Shown here one piece after another: positions 42,495-51,327 of a stretch of DNA of 64,000 nt. The first letter of the stretch is position 1. Every line of letters starts with the position of its first letter. The notes beneath the pieces are model-generated. The model was not told where the DNA came from. It did no database searches and saw only the letters and a program-made list of their open reading frames with translations. The DNA lies in contig NZ_CP040936.1 in assembly GCF_006352025.1 (NCBI RefSeq), positions 1,488,001-1,552,000 of the forward strand, read 5' to 3'. This DNA is from Hymenobacter sp. DG01. Its GTDB lineage: Bacteria > Bacteroidota > Bacteroidia > Cytophagales > Hymenobacteraceae. The position numbers and the translations under genes were made by a program.

Positions 42495-42594
42495 GTGTAG
42501 GGAGCGGGGCTTGGCCCCGCCCGTTGGTCGCGCCGTAGTTACAATTCCGCATGTGACGCGGACGCCGGGCGGGGGCAAGCCCCACTCCCTACAC
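42495..42594. repeat. GC-rich inverted repeat between marC and rnhA
   Basis: Arm 42495-42523 (GTGTAGGGAGCGGGGCTTGG then CCCCGCCCG) matches the reverse complement of 42566-42594 at 27 of 29 positions, with a loop of 42 bases. It is not built of 7- or 8-bp words, so I treat it as a separate family. Confidence 0.85.
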
Positions 42595-42611
42595 GCTTTT
42601 TCCCTGTTCTC

Positions 42612-43079
42612 TTGATTCATTTATTTACCGACGGCTCCTCGCGGGGCAACCCAGGGCCGGGCGGCTACGGGGCGCTGCTGCGCTTCGGGCAGCACGAGAA
42701 AGAGCTGACCCAAGGCTTCCGCCTGACTACCAACAACCGTATGGAGCTGCTGGCCGTGATTGTAGGCCTGGAAGCCATTAACCGCCCCGAGCTGCCCATT
42801 ACCGTGGTTACCGACTCGCGCTACGTGGTGGATGCGGTAGAGAAGCGGTGGGTATTTGGGTGGGCCAACAAGCCCGATTTCGGCAAGAAAGCCAACGAAG
42901 ACCTCTGGCGCCGCTTCCTGAAGGTGTATAAGCAGCGCACCGTGCAGTTTCGCTGGGTACGCGGCCACAACGGCCACCCCGAAAACGAGCGGTGCGACCA
43001 GCTGGCCGTGTGGAGTGCTACCCAGGGCAAGCTGCTGATTGACGAAGGCTACGAGCTGATTGAAGCCAAGCGCGGCTAA
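42612..43079 (+). CDS. rnhA: Ribonuclease HI
   Basis: 155 aa, starting at TTG immediately before the conserved IHLFTDGSSRGNPGPGGYG. Catalytic acids: D7, E45 (NNRMELLAV), D68 (VVTDSRYV) and D129 (NERCDQLA), with His in WVRGHNGHPENE. It degrades RNA in RNA-DNA hybrids. The TTG start is required because no ATG precedes the first beta strand. Confidence 0.96.
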   Translation: MIHLFTDGSSRGNPGPGGYGALLRFGQHEKELTQGFRLTTNNRMELLAVIVGLEAINRPELPITVVTDSRYVVDAVEKRWVFGWANKPDFGKKANEDLWRRFLKVYKQRTVQFRWVRGHNGHPENERCDQLAVWSATQGKLLIDEGYELIEAKRG

Positions 43080-43084
43080 CTAGA

Positions 43085-43573
43085 TTGGAGGCCTTTGCCA
43101 CACGCAGCTACAAGCACATTGCGCCGCCCGTTTTGGTGTGCTTTATTGGCCTGTCGGCAGCAGGTCAGCAGCAACAACCTGCTTTTCAGGATTTCAGCGT
43201 TGCCAAGGTTTACAAAGGGCCTCACGCACTACCCCGGATTTCCAGTGGCTCCGCGGCCTGGCAGTTTAGAACCAGGATTCGCGAAGCGGCCAAGCACCCC
43301 CCAAACTTTGCGGGTCACTACGTTCTGGCGGCCTGGGGCTGTGGTTCGGAATGCCTGCGCTATGCCGTGATTGATGTTGTTTCGGGCCAGGTGTACTTCA
43401 ACAACGAAACCAACATGAGTTGGTGGGGCGCAACTTTGCCTGATCATTTTGTTCCGCTCGATTTCAGATCGAGCAGCCGATTACTTGTGCTAACCGGCGC
43501 GCTGGGTGGAGAGGGCCGGAATACAACCCACTATTTCATTCTGCGGCGCGGACGACTTACACCGTTGCGCTAA
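43085..43573 (+). CDS. Exported conserved hypothetical protein
   Basis: 162 aa, probably from TTG 5 bases after the rnhA stop. The N-terminus (HIAPPVLVCFIGLSAAGQQQ) looks like a signal peptide cleaved before the Gln run. The mature protein has a conserved-looking core, NFAGHYVLAAWGCGSECLRY then AVIDVVSGQVYF, with two Cys that could form a disulfide. I recall the GHY-WGCG-C pattern from uncharacterised exported proteins of several phyla. Function unknown; the TTG start is uncertain. Confidence 0.6.
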   Translation: MEAFATRSYKHIAPPVLVCFIGLSAAGQQQQPAFQDFSVAKVYKGPHALPRISSGSAAWQFRTRIREAAKHPPNFAGHYVLAAWGCGSECLRYAVIDVVSGQVYFNNETNMSWWGATLPDHFVPLDFRSSSRLLVLTGALGGEGRNTTHYFILRRGRLTPLR

Positions 43574-43579
43574 CCTACG

Positions 43580-44302
43580 ATGCCCAACTCCTACTTCCAG
43601 TTCAAGCAGTTTCGGGTGGAGCAGGGCGCGTGTGCCATGAAGGTGAGCACCGACGCCTGCGTGCTGGGCGCTGTGGCAGCCGTAACAGATGTCAGCCGTA
43701 TTCTGGATATTGGCTCCGGTACCGGCCTGCTGGCCCTGATGGCGGCGCAACGTAATCCGAGGGCCTGCATTGAGGCGGTGGAGCTGGATGCCGCGGCGGC
43801 AGCCCAGGCCGCCGAAAACTTCCGGCTGAGCCCCTGGAGCGCGCGCCTGGTACTGCACGCGCAGCCGCTGGCCGCGTTTGCCGCCACCCGGCCCGCGCCC
43901 TTCGACTGCATTATCTGTAACCCGCCGTTCTTTCGCAATTCGCTGCGCTCCCCCCACGCCGGCCGCACCACCGCCCGCCATACCGCCCCCGAGTCGCTTA
44001 CCTTCACTGAGCTGGCCCGCTTCGCCGCCGATTTCCTGACGCCGGCCGGGCAGCTCACCGTGCTGCTACCCCCGCCCGAAATGCTTTACTTCGAGCGGGA
44101 AGCCGCCGCGGCCGGCCTCTACCCCACTACCCGCCTGGTGGTACATCATCGGCCGGGTAGCAAGGCCCTGCGCCACATTACCGGCTTTGGCCGCCAGCCG
44201 GGGGTAGTGCGGGAGCAGCTGCTTTTTTTGCACGAAGGAAATGAGGCAGCCTACTCCGATCCGTTCAGGGAGTTGCTGGGTCCCTTTTATCTGGCCCTGT
44301 AA
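43580..44302 (+). CDS. trmN6: tRNA1(Val) (adenine(37)-N6)-methyltransferase
   Basis: 240 aa. SAM-binding DIGSGTGLLALMAAQR near 47-62, the N6-adenine motif CNPPFFRNS near 113-121, and the typical N-terminus FQFKQFRVEQGACAMKVSTD. It methylates A37 of tRNA-Val. It begins 6 bases after the exported hypothetical gene and ends against a leftward ABC transporter. Confidence 0.92.
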   Translation: MPNSYFQFKQFRVEQGACAMKVSTDACVLGAVAAVTDVSRILDIGSGTGLLALMAAQRNPRACIEAVELDAAAAAQAAENFRLSPWSARLVLHAQPLAAFAATRPAPFDCIICNPPFFRNSLRSPHAGRTTARHTAPESLTFTELARFAADFLTPAGQLTVLLPPPEMLYFEREAAAAGLYPTTRLVVHHRPGSKALRHITGFGRQPGVVREQLLFLHEGNEAAYSDPFRELLGPFYLAL

Positions 44303-44314
44303 CAAGGCCGGAAG

Positions 44315-45025
44315 TTAGGCGCCGGCGCCATCAGGCAGCAACTGCCGCAGGTGAGCGAGTTTTTGTTGGTGCAAAGTATCGAGCAGGTCGGCTTGTAGCT
44401 GTCCGAAGTGGGTAGCGGGGTAGTGGCGCAGTACCCGGCCCTCGGCCAGCACGGTTATTTCGTCGCATAGCTCCGTAAGGGAACCCAGCAGGTGTGAGGT
44501 AAGCAAGATGCCTACCCCCTGCCCCCGCAGGCGGCGCAATACTTCCATTACCAGCAAATTCGTGCTTAAATCCAGGCCGTTGAAGGGCTCGTCGAGGATG
44601 AGGTAGCGAAAATCCTGCACCAGCAGTGCCAGCAAGGCCAGTTTCTTTTTCATGCCCGCCGAATACTGCTCGGCGTACTGATCCAGGGGCAACTCCAGCA
44701 GGTAGTTCCAGCCCGCCAGATCGGGCACCGGCCGGCCGCGGGCCTGCAGGCAAAACTCCACGTACTCGCGCCCCGTGATGCGCGGATAGAAGTAGGGCTC
44801 GTAGGACAGCAGGCCCGTGTGCTGGCGGATGGGCCGGCCGCCGGTTTCCTGTATGGTGCCCGTGTAATCAGTATGCAGGCCGTAGAGGCAGTGCAGCAAG
44901 GTAGTTTTGCCGGCCCCGTTGGCGCCTACCAACCCGTGCAGGGTACCGGGCCGCAGGGCCAAGTCAATGTGATGCAGAACGGTTTGGGGGCCGAAGCTTT
45001 TACGCAGGCCACGAATTTCAAGCAT
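44315..45025 (-). CDS. ABC transporter ATP-binding protein
   Basis: 236 aa. Walker A is GANGAGKTTL near 35-44, Q-loop near LLSYEPYFYP, signature YSAGMKKKLALL near 121-132, Walker B LILDEPFNGLD. Its start overlaps the permease gene by 8 bases, so the two are translationally coupled. CcmA/NatA-like exporter ATPase; substrate unknown. Confidence 0.9.
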   Translation of the reverse strand: MLEIRGLRKSFGPQTVLHHIDLALRPGTLHGLVGANGAGKTTLLHCLYGLHTDYTGTIQETGGRPIRQHTGLLSYEPYFYPRITGREYVEFCLQARGRPVPDLAGWNYLLELPLDQYAEQYSAGMKKKLALLALLVQDFRYLILDEPFNGLDLSTNLLVMEVLRRLRGQGVGILLTSHLLGSLTELCDEITVLAEGRVLRHYPATHFGQLQADLLDTLHQQKLAHLRQLLPDGAGA

Positions 45026-45962
45026 GTTGATACTGAGCTAAACGATGGTGGCTTTTCAGTCCCAGCCCCAGAAAACAAGCCGCCAACAGGGCCCCGAAGG
45101 CTGGGTTGCTGCCGAGAATAGAAAACCCAACGACCACCGCACCCGCCTGGGTAAGGCGGGCCAGGGTAGCGTGCGGATAAAAAGCATACTTGGCCAGCAC
45201 CACCATCATCAGTACCACGGCGCACCACAGCAGCACGGCGGCCGTTCCGCCGGCTCCGGCCGGCCCCTGAGCCAGCACAGCGGCCAGCGGGGCCACCGTT
45301 AGGCCAAAATACAGCAGCCCCCACCCTACCCGCTCGCGCAGCCAGCGGCCCGGCGAGGAAAGGGCGGGCAGCAGCCAGGTCCAGGGCTCCACGGGGCCAT
45401 ACACCTCCAGCATCACCAGCAACCACCCCACTACTGCCAAAGCGGGACCCGTGGCAGTATGGCGGGTAGCAACGGCGGCACCCAGCAACCCCAGCCACAG
45501 CAGCCCGGCCCCACGGCGGCTTGCCCCAACCCACTCAAATGCCACGCTCCGAAATACAGTCCGGCCGTGGCGGCGGCCGGCGCGGGCCGTAGCGGGCGGC
45601 GCCAGCGCCACTAGCGCCGCCAGCACAATGGTAAGCAAGGCAGCACCTATGCGCCCGAAGGCCACCAGCACCCCAAGGGCCGGCAGACTGAGCAAGGCGT
45701 ATTCTGCCCCCAGCCAGGGCCTAAAACCGGGAGCCGTAAGCTGCAGAAACGAATAGTCGTCCCGCTGCCGGTGCAGGCTCCAGATCAGGCCAGCCACTAC
45801 TACGGGTACCAGCCACGCTGCTCCGGCGCTACCTGCTGCCATTAACAGGGCCCGCGCCGTGGCAAGCCCCAGCAAAGTACCCAGTAGCAACAACCGCCAC
45901 CAGCCCAGCTCGCGCAGCAACCGGATGAGGAGTCGGACCCGCAGCGTCAAATAGGTTTGCAT
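45018..45962 (-). CDS. ABC transporter permease (membrane partner)
   Basis: 314 aa, very hydrophobic with about eight membrane segments. No family motif could be read. The 8-base overlap with the downstream ATPase and the membrane topology make it the transport partner. The start codon ATG at 45962 follows the divergent-like gap from the saccharopine dehydrogenase gene upstream. Confidence 0.8.
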   Translation of the reverse strand: MQTYLTLRVRLLIRLLRELGWWRLLLLGTLLGLATARALLMAAGSAGAAWLVPVVVAGLIWSLHRQRDDYSFLQLTAPGFRPWLGAEYALLSLPALGVLVAFGRIGAALLTIVLAALVALAPPATARAGRRHGRTVFRSVAFEWVGASRRGAGLLWLGLLGAAVATRHTATGPALAVVGWLLVMLEVYGPVEPWTWLLPALSSPGRWLRERVGWGLLYFGLTVAPLAAVLAQGPAGAGGTAAVLLWCAVVLMMVVLAKYAFYPHATLARLTQAGAVVVGFSILGSNPAFGALLAACFLGLGLKSHHRLAQYQHA

Positions 45963-46001
45963 AGGCTGTTCAACGCCCGGATAGAGGTTCTATTTTACCA
46001 G

Positions 46002-47369
46002 CTACAGGGCGCCGGCCGGCACATGGGCGACAAGCTCCTCTTCCACGAACCGAATTCCGTAATCCTGCTCCAGCTCTTCCAGAATGGGCTCGTAGAGTTC
46101 AGGTAAGGTTGGAATGACTACCCCTCGCTGCCCGAAGGTGCCGCGGGCCAGCTGCCGCACGGCCATGGCTACGGGCAGGCCTACCGTTTTTGCCATGGCC
46201 GTCTGGGTGATATCATCGCCCAGCACTACCAGCGAGGAAGTAGCCAGATGCGGCTGCCCATTCAGCGTGAACCCAATCTGATGCTGCATCACAATCATGT
46301 CGTGGTCAGAGGGCTGCAGGGCCCATTTTTCGGTGAGCAGGCGCTCCAGCAGTTGGGCCGGGGTAGCATCAGGCCGGCCTACCGGGCGCTCCGAAAACAA
46401 CTCCAGCCACTCCAGGCGCTGCATTTCCGGCCCCGATACTTCCAGCCCTAAGTAAGCGGCTACCCGCTCGGGCAGGCTCAGGGCTTCCATTCCAGCTGGC
46501 AGGTAGGCCTCCACCAGCTCGGCCCAGGTCAGGTCGGCGGGGTTGCCCAAGTGCACGGCATCATCGGTGAGGCCCAGGCGCACCAGGGCGTGCCAGGCGG
46601 CGCAGTATTCGGGACGGCGCAAGGTGCCGCGCAGCATTGTGGGTACTTGGTGCAGGCCATAGGGCTCCCGGTAGCTTAGGGAGTCACGGTTGGCGTAGCC
46701 TTCCAGCTCACCTACCCCGGGCACCCGCAGCTTTTCGGTACGGGCAAACAGCTGTTGATAGGGAATAAAGCGCAGCCGTCCGTTTTCGAGGTATTTGGCC
46801 GTACTCTGGCCAGCCAGCACCACGTTGCGCGGGTTCCAGGTAAACTTATACTTCCACGGATTACTACCTTCCGCCTCGGGCGCCAGCAGCCCCCCACAGT
46901 ACGATTTGAAGCTGGTTACCTGTCCGCCCCGGCTCCGGATGTCGGTCAGCAACCGCATGGCCGACATATGATCTAAGCCGGGGTCGAGGCCGCACTCCAT
47001 CAGAATGGTGATGCCAGCGGCCCGGGCTTCTTCATCCAGACCCCGAATTTCTTCGCTCACGTAGCTGGCCGTTACCAAATGGCGGGCATACCGCACGCAG
47101 GCCCGCGCCACAGGGCCGTGCAGCATAGCCGGCAGCATGGATATCACTATGTCAGCCCCTTGGACCAGACCTTCCAGCCCGGTCTCATCCTGCAGGTCAA
47201 AAGGCACGGCCTGCGCGTAAGCGGCGTGGGCAGCCAGCACCGGCACCAAGTGCGCAGGCTGCATATCGGCCACGATAAGCTGCCAGCCTTCGGAAGGGGC
47301 ATGGCGGAGCAAGTAATGCAGCAACGACGAGGCCGAGCGGCCGGCGCCCAGAAGCAGGATACGGGTCAT
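46002..47369 (-). CDS. Saccharopine dehydrogenase-like oxidoreductase
   Basis: 455 aa. N-terminal Rossmann fold with ILLLGAGRSASSLLHYLL, central substrate domain with VTASYVSEEIRGLDEEARAA and ILMECGLDPGLDHMSAMRLL, and a C-terminal region with GDDITQTAMAKTVGLPVAMA. These match the C-terminal (Lys9-type) saccharopine dehydrogenase family. It may act in lysine metabolism or as a related alpha-amino-adipate enzyme; no lysine genes flank it. Confidence 0.88.
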   Translation of the reverse strand: MTRILLLGAGRSASSLLHYLLRHAPSEGWQLIVADMQPAHLVPVLAAHAAYAQAVPFDLQDETGLEGLVQGADIVISMLPAMLHGPVARACVRYARHLVTASYVSEEIRGLDEEARAAGITILMECGLDPGLDHMSAMRLLTDIRSRGGQVTSFKSYCGGLLAPEAEGSNPWKYKFTWNPRNVVLAGQSTAKYLENGRLRFIPYQQLFARTEKLRVPGVGELEGYANRDSLSYREPYGLHQVPTMLRGTLRRPEYCAAWHALVRLGLTDDAVHLGNPADLTWAELVEAYLPAGMEALSLPERVAAYLGLEVSGPEMQRLEWLELFSERPVGRPDATPAQLLERLLTEKWALQPSDHDMIVMQHQIGFTLNGQPHLATSSLVVLGDDITQTAMAKTVGLPVAMAVRQLARGTFGQRGVVIPTLPELYEPILEELEQDYGIRFVEEELVAHVPAGAL

Positions 47370-47633
47370 GGGGGTAAGCTGGGTGGAAAGGCAGGAGACG
47401 CGGGCTGGGAAAAGAGTCCGCCGCCAATATTAGAAATTTGCGGCACAGCAGCCGCTTGGCCTGCCCCGGCCCAGGCCGCTACGGAGCAAGCCGGCCGCGC
47501 CGGGCGAGCACTGGAGACGCAGATTTTTTGCGGGTCATCGTGTCCGTATGCAAAATAGTTGTACATTCACCGCCCCTTTTCACTACCCGGGGCCGCCAGC
47601 CGGAACCGGGCCGTTCCCTTCCCGCCTCCCCCG

Positions 47634-48128
47634 ATGGCCCAACCCCTCCACCTGACCATCACCATTGACGTGGTGGCCTCCGAAGCCGACCTCACCCCAG
47701 CGGAAGCTACCACCTGGCAGGCGGCCCGCGCGGCCACTGACCACGCCTACGCCCCCTACTCCCACTTCCACGTGGGCACGGCTCTGCTCCTCGACGATGG
47801 CACTATTTTCCGGGGTACCAATCAGGAAAATGCCGCCTTTCCTTCGGGCCTGTGTGCCGAGCGTACGGCCCTGTTTGGCCTCGCAGCCTCGCAGCCCGAG
47901 CGCCGGATCCTGGGCATGGCCGTAGCTGCCCGTCCGGCCCAGGGGGAATTTGTGCCGGTTACTTCGTGCGGAGCTTGCCGCCAGGTAATGGCCGAGTATG
48001 AGCACCGCCAGAAACAGCCCATTCCGCTGCTGCTGCAGGGCCCCAACGGGAGCATCTACCGGTTTCACTCCCTCTCCGACCTGCTTCCCTTCGGTTTTTC
48101 TTCCGACGACCTGCCGGCGGTGAAATAG
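47634..48128 (+). CDS. cdd: Cytidine deaminase
   Basis: 164 aa from ATG (MAQPLHLTITIDVVASEADL). Zinc-site motif SGLCAERTAL, with C74 and E76 (catalytic Glu), and second ligands C112 and C115 in TSCGACRQV. This is the Cys-type (tetrameric) cytidine deaminase, longer than usual by an N-terminal extension of about 25 residues and a C-terminal one. It deaminates cytidine and deoxycytidine to uridine forms. An upstream frame begins at TTG 47559, but lacks support. Confidence 0.92.
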   Translation: MAQPLHLTITIDVVASEADLTPAEATTWQAARAATDHAYAPYSHFHVGTALLLDDGTIFRGTNQENAAFPSGLCAERTALFGLAASQPERRILGMAVAARPAQGEFVPVTSCGACRQVMAEYEHRQKQPIPLLLQGPNGSIYRFHSLSDLLPFGFSSDDLPAVK

Positions 48129-48216
48129 CGGCCTGGTGAGTGGCGCGTTCAAGCCGGGCGACTAAGCCAGCAGAACGCTCTGCTCACGGTTTCTTTACTT
48201 CCCTTGCTCCCGCTTT

Positions 48217-48891
48217 ATGCCTGCTCAGGAACATCACCTGCCCGTAGTTCGCACGGCCCGGTACTACCAGTTAGGCGAGCTTTCCGCGGCTACGCGCCGG
48301 GTGTGGTTTGTAGCCCACGGCTACGGACAGCTGGCAACGTACTTTATCCGGCATTTTGCCTTCCTCTCTGAGGCCGATCCGCAGCTGGTAATTATTGCCC
48401 CCGAAGGCCTGTCCCGCTTTTACCTGCAGGGTACGGGCGGACGGGTAGGCGCCACCTGGATGACCCGCGAAGACCGCCTCACGGAAATCGAGGACTATGT
48501 AGCCTACCTCAACCAGCTGGCCGAAACTATTCTGGCCCAGGCTGCTCCCAACGTGGCCGTTACCGTGCTGGGCTTCTCGCAGGGCGCCGCCACGGTTAGC
48601 CGCTGGCTGGCCCAGGCACCATTCCGGCCGGCCCACCTGGTGCTATGGGCCGGCGCTTTCCCGCCCGATATGGATTTCACGGCCGCTTCTCACTTGCTGC
48701 AGGGCCTACCGGTTACCCTGGTATGCGGCACCCAGGATGAGTTTGTATCGGAGGAGGCCCTACAGAAACAGCTGCAGTTTTTTCGCGCAATGCAGGTAGA
48801 GCCCACCCTGATTCGTTTCGAGGGCAAGCACGCGCTGAACGCTGGTGCCCTGGCCCAGCTCCAGGAAGCCGAGCAACTGGCATCTGAATAA
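48217..48891 (+). CDS. Carboxylesterase/phospholipase family alpha/beta hydrolase
   Basis: 224 aa, a single alpha/beta-hydrolase domain. The nucleophile Ser is in LGFSQGAATVSRWL (near 111), the Asp near VCGTQDEFVSEEAL (172) and the His in FEGKHALNAG (near 210). This is the esterase/phospholipase type (YpfH/EstB-like). Cytoplasmic. Substrate unknown. It ends at a terminator whose A run includes the stop codon. Confidence 0.88.
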   Translation: MPAQEHHLPVVRTARYYQLGELSAATRRVWFVAHGYGQLATYFIRHFAFLSEADPQLVIIAPEGLSRFYLQGTGGRVGATWMTREDRLTEIEDYVAYLNQLAETILAQAAPNVAVTVLGFSQGAATVSRWLAQAPFRPAHLVLWAGAFPPDMDFTAASHLLQGLPVTLVCGTQDEFVSEEALQKQLQFFRAMQVEPTLIRFEGKHALNAGALAQLQEAEQLASE

Positions 48892-48922
48892 AAAAGGCCG
48901 CCCTCAACGGGGCGGCCTTTTT
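48890..48922. terminator. Intrinsic terminator, esterase / SDR
   Basis: AAAAAGGCCGCCC / GGGGCGGCCTTTTT between converging genes. The A run overlaps the esterase stop. Confidence 0.85.
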
Positions 48923-48940
48923 CGTTTGGCGGGGGTAGAG

Positions 48941-49693
48941 TTAGGCGTCCTTGCGGATGGAAGTAGCAGCGGCTTGGGCCGCCGGCAGAATGAGTACCTC
49001 GGCAATGTTGACGTGGGCCGGGCGCGTAACCATAAACCCAATCAGGTCGGCCACGTCCTCAGCCCGCAGGGGCTCGAAGCCTTTGTACACAGTAGCAGCC
49101 CGCTCCGTGTCGCCCTTGAAGCGCACCTGCGAAAACTCGGTTTCTACGGCGCCGGGGTTCACCTCCGCCACCCGAATATGGTGGGGTAGCAAATCCAGGC
49201 GCATACCTTTGGTAAGGGCTGCCACGGCCGCCTTGGAGGCGCAGTACACGTTGCCGTTGGCATAGGTTTCGTGTCCGGCAATGGAGCCGATGTTGATGAT
49301 GTGGCCGGTGTTGCGGCGCGTCATGGAGGGTAGCACGGCGCGGCTCACGTAGAGCAGGCCCTTCACGTTGCCATCCATCATGTCGTCCCAGTCCTGGGGG
49401 TCACCGTCCTGAATGGGGGCCAGCCCGTGGGCATTGCCGGCGTTGTTGATGAGCACATCGATATTCTGAAACTCGGGGGGCAGGCTCTGGATGGCAGCGT
49501 CCACGGCGGCCCGGTCGCGCACGTCAAAGGTCAACAGGTGAGTAGGCACCTCGCCCAACTCCCGGGCCAGTTCTTCCAGCCGCTCCCGGCGCCGGCCGGT
49601 TAGCACCAGCCGGAAACCGGCCTTACCCAGCGCCACGGCCGTAGCGCGCCCTATGCCCGAAGAGGCCCCCGTAATCAATGCTGTTTTCGTCAT
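48941..49693 (-). CDS. SDR family NAD(P)-dependent oxidoreductase (YdfG-like)
   Basis: 250 aa, a classical short-chain dehydrogenase. Cofactor site TGASSGIG (8-15) with a basic residue pair (TGRRRERL) that suggests NADP. Catalytic Ser in INIGSIAGHE and Tyr-xxx-Lys in VYCASKAAV. The closest characterised relative by sequence pattern is YdfG (3-hydroxy acid / L-allo-threonine dehydrogenase). It starts 15 bases after porT ends, on the same strand. Confidence 0.9.
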   Translation of the reverse strand: MTKTALITGASSGIGRATAVALGKAGFRLVLTGRRRERLEELARELGEVPTHLLTFDVRDRAAVDAAIQSLPPEFQNIDVLINNAGNAHGLAPIQDGDPQDWDDMMDGNVKGLLYVSRAVLPSMTRRNTGHIINIGSIAGHETYANGNVYCASKAAVAALTKGMRLDLLPHHIRVAEVNPGAVETEFSQVRFKGDTERAATVYKGFEPLRAEDVADLIGFMVTRPAHVNIAEVLILPAAQAAATSIRKDA

Positions 49694-49708
49694 TTCGCGG
49701 AAAGAAGG

Positions 49709-50521
49709 TTAGCGGCCCGACCAGATGTTCAGGTACAGGGTTACGGTATTGCTTTTCATGCTCTGCAGGCTGCGGCTGTACACATCGGTGCCGGGTTTGT
49801 AGAGGTTGCGGAGGCCGTGGGAAAAGCGCAGCTCAGGCGAGAACTTGAAGAAGGGATAAAACAGGTCCATCCCTACCCCATACTCCAGCGCTATGTCGCT
49901 GCTCTGGGCCTGCAGCAGGTTTACCTCGGGGTCTTTGCGGCGGTTCCCGATGTTAAAGCTCGGCCGCACGCCCCCGATAATGTACACCCGCGAGTTGCGC
50001 CGCCGCTCCGACTTCAGCTTGAACAGCACCGGTAAGTCAACCTGGGTACTGCCTATTTCCTGGTCCTCAATTTCGGCGGGGTCGTTGCTGGTTTGCGGCG
50101 AGTAGCCGTAGGGCTTGAACTCAATCCGGCGAGTCAGGAAGCTGACGCCCGGCGAGAAGTTCAGGGCGCCGTAGTCACCCACCCGGAAGTCGCTCAGAAA
50201 GCCCACCGAGAAGCCGGGACTAATGATAGAGTTAGCCGATACGCCCTGGCCGGGGTAGCCCGCCGCCTGCTCAATCTTATAGCGCGAAAAGTGCGGAGCT
50301 ACGTACATGCCCAGGTGCAGCCACCGGCTGTCGTAGCCCGGCAGGTTGTCCACCGTCACCGATTTCACTTGTCCGTTGCGGCCGCGGCTGGCGCTGGTCC
50401 GGCTCTTGCGCTGGGCCTGGGCACTGAAGGGCAGCACGCCCAGGGCCACGGCCAGCAGCGCCAGGCGGGTTACTTTTGAGCCGTGTAAATAGAGCTGATG
50501 CCGAACGTGAGGGGTTGCCAT
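49709..50521 (-). CDS. porT: PorT-like outer-membrane beta-barrel protein (type IX secretion)
   Basis: 270 aa. The signal peptide has an unusually long basic n-region (MATPHVRHQLYLHGSKVTRL, then ALLAVALGVLPFSAQ) cleaved near AQA-Q. The mature part is a small beta-barrel (NFSPGVSFLTRRIEFKPYG, DLPVLFKLKSERRRNSRVYI, GMDLFYPFFKFSPELRFSHG). Its place directly after ubiE matches the conserved ubiE-porT order of Bacteroidota with type IX secretion. The ATG lies 49 bases inside ubiE, so the genes overlap by 52 bases and are likely coupled. Confidence 0.85.
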   Translation of the reverse strand: MATPHVRHQLYLHGSKVTRLALLAVALGVLPFSAQAQRKSRTSASRGRNGQVKSVTVDNLPGYDSRWLHLGMYVAPHFSRYKIEQAAGYPGQGVSANSIISPGFSVGFLSDFRVGDYGALNFSPGVSFLTRRIEFKPYGYSPQTSNDPAEIEDQEIGSTQVDLPVLFKLKSERRRNSRVYIIGGVRPSFNIGNRRKDPEVNLLQAQSSDIALEYGVGMDLFYPFFKFSPELRFSHGLRNLYKPGTDVYSRSLQSMKSNTVTLYLNIWSGR

Positions 50522-51198
50522 GCGGGAGAGTTAAAGCCAATTTTACGCAGGATGGCCAGGAAATCCTGTCCGTCCGGAAAGGCCTGCACCGATTCGGGCA
50601 GGTAGGTGTAGGCGGCGCGGTCTTTGGAAATCAGCTTTCCGAACACCGGCAGGATATTCTTGAAGTAGAAGTTATAGGCCTGCTTCATGGGAAAAGCCGT
50701 AGGCTTGGAAAACTCCAGTACCACCATTTTGCCGCCTGGGCGCAGCACCCGGCGCATTTCGGCCAGCCCCTTTTCCAGGTTCTCGAAGTTGCGCACCCCA
50801 AACGAGGCCGTTACGGCGTCAAAATGGTCATCCGGAAATGGCAGGCTCTCGGAGTCGCCCAGTTCCAGCCGGATGCGGTGGCTCAGGCCCTTCTGCTCCA
50901 GCTTGCGGCGGCCTACCTCCAGCATGCCTTCCGAAATGTCCACGCCCGTAATCTGAGCGTCGGGGGTAGCGGCCCGCAGGGTTTCAATGGCAAAGTCGGC
51001 GGTGCCGGTGGCAATGTCCAGAATGCGGGCCGGGCGCAGCTGCTTGAGCTCGTTCACGGCCTGGCGACGCCAGTAGATATCCGTGCCCACGCTCAGAAAG
51101 TGGTTTAGGAAGTCATACTTGCCGGCAATGCTGTTGAACATCTGGGCCACCTGCGACTTTTTGCCGGCGGCGTCATCTTTATAGGGTACTACGGACAT
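50470..51198 (-). CDS. ubiE: Demethylmenaquinone methyltransferase
   Basis: 242 aa from ATG (MSVVPYKDDAAGKKSQVAQM). SAM site ILDIATGTADFAIE near 62-75, then ITGVDISEGMLEVGRRKLEQ. The family signatures YDFLNHFLSVGTDIYWRR and SFGVRNFENLEKGLAEMRRV are complete. It methylates demethylmenaquinone in the respiratory quinone pathway (menaquinone is usual in this phylum). Its 3' end contains the porT start. Confidence 0.96.
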   Translation of the reverse strand: MSVVPYKDDAAGKKSQVAQMFNSIAGKYDFLNHFLSVGTDIYWRRQAVNELKQLRPARILDIATGTADFAIETLRAATPDAQITGVDISEGMLEVGRRKLEQKGLSHRIRLELGDSESLPFPDDHFDAVTASFGVRNFENLEKGLAEMRRVLRPGGKMVVLEFSKPTAFPMKQAYNFYFKNILPVFGKLISKDRAAYTYLPESVQAFPDGQDFLAILRKIGFNSPAWQPLTFGISSIYTAQK

Positions 51199-51274
51199 AC
51201 TTCTCAGGGCGAAGAACGAGGAAACAGGGGCGAAATTGCCCAAATAGAACGGGCCCGCCCGCATTATGTTGAAA

Positions 51275-51308
51275 AAAAACGGGTCGGACTAGCAGCCCGA
51301 CCCGTTTT
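51275..51308 (-). terminator. Intrinsic terminator after PorE-like gene
   Basis: AAAACGGGTCGG / CCGACCCGTTTT stem followed on the minus strand by a T run, between the PorE-like gene and ubiE. Confidence 0.85.
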
Positions 51309-51327
51309 CTTAGTAGCAGACAACTGA

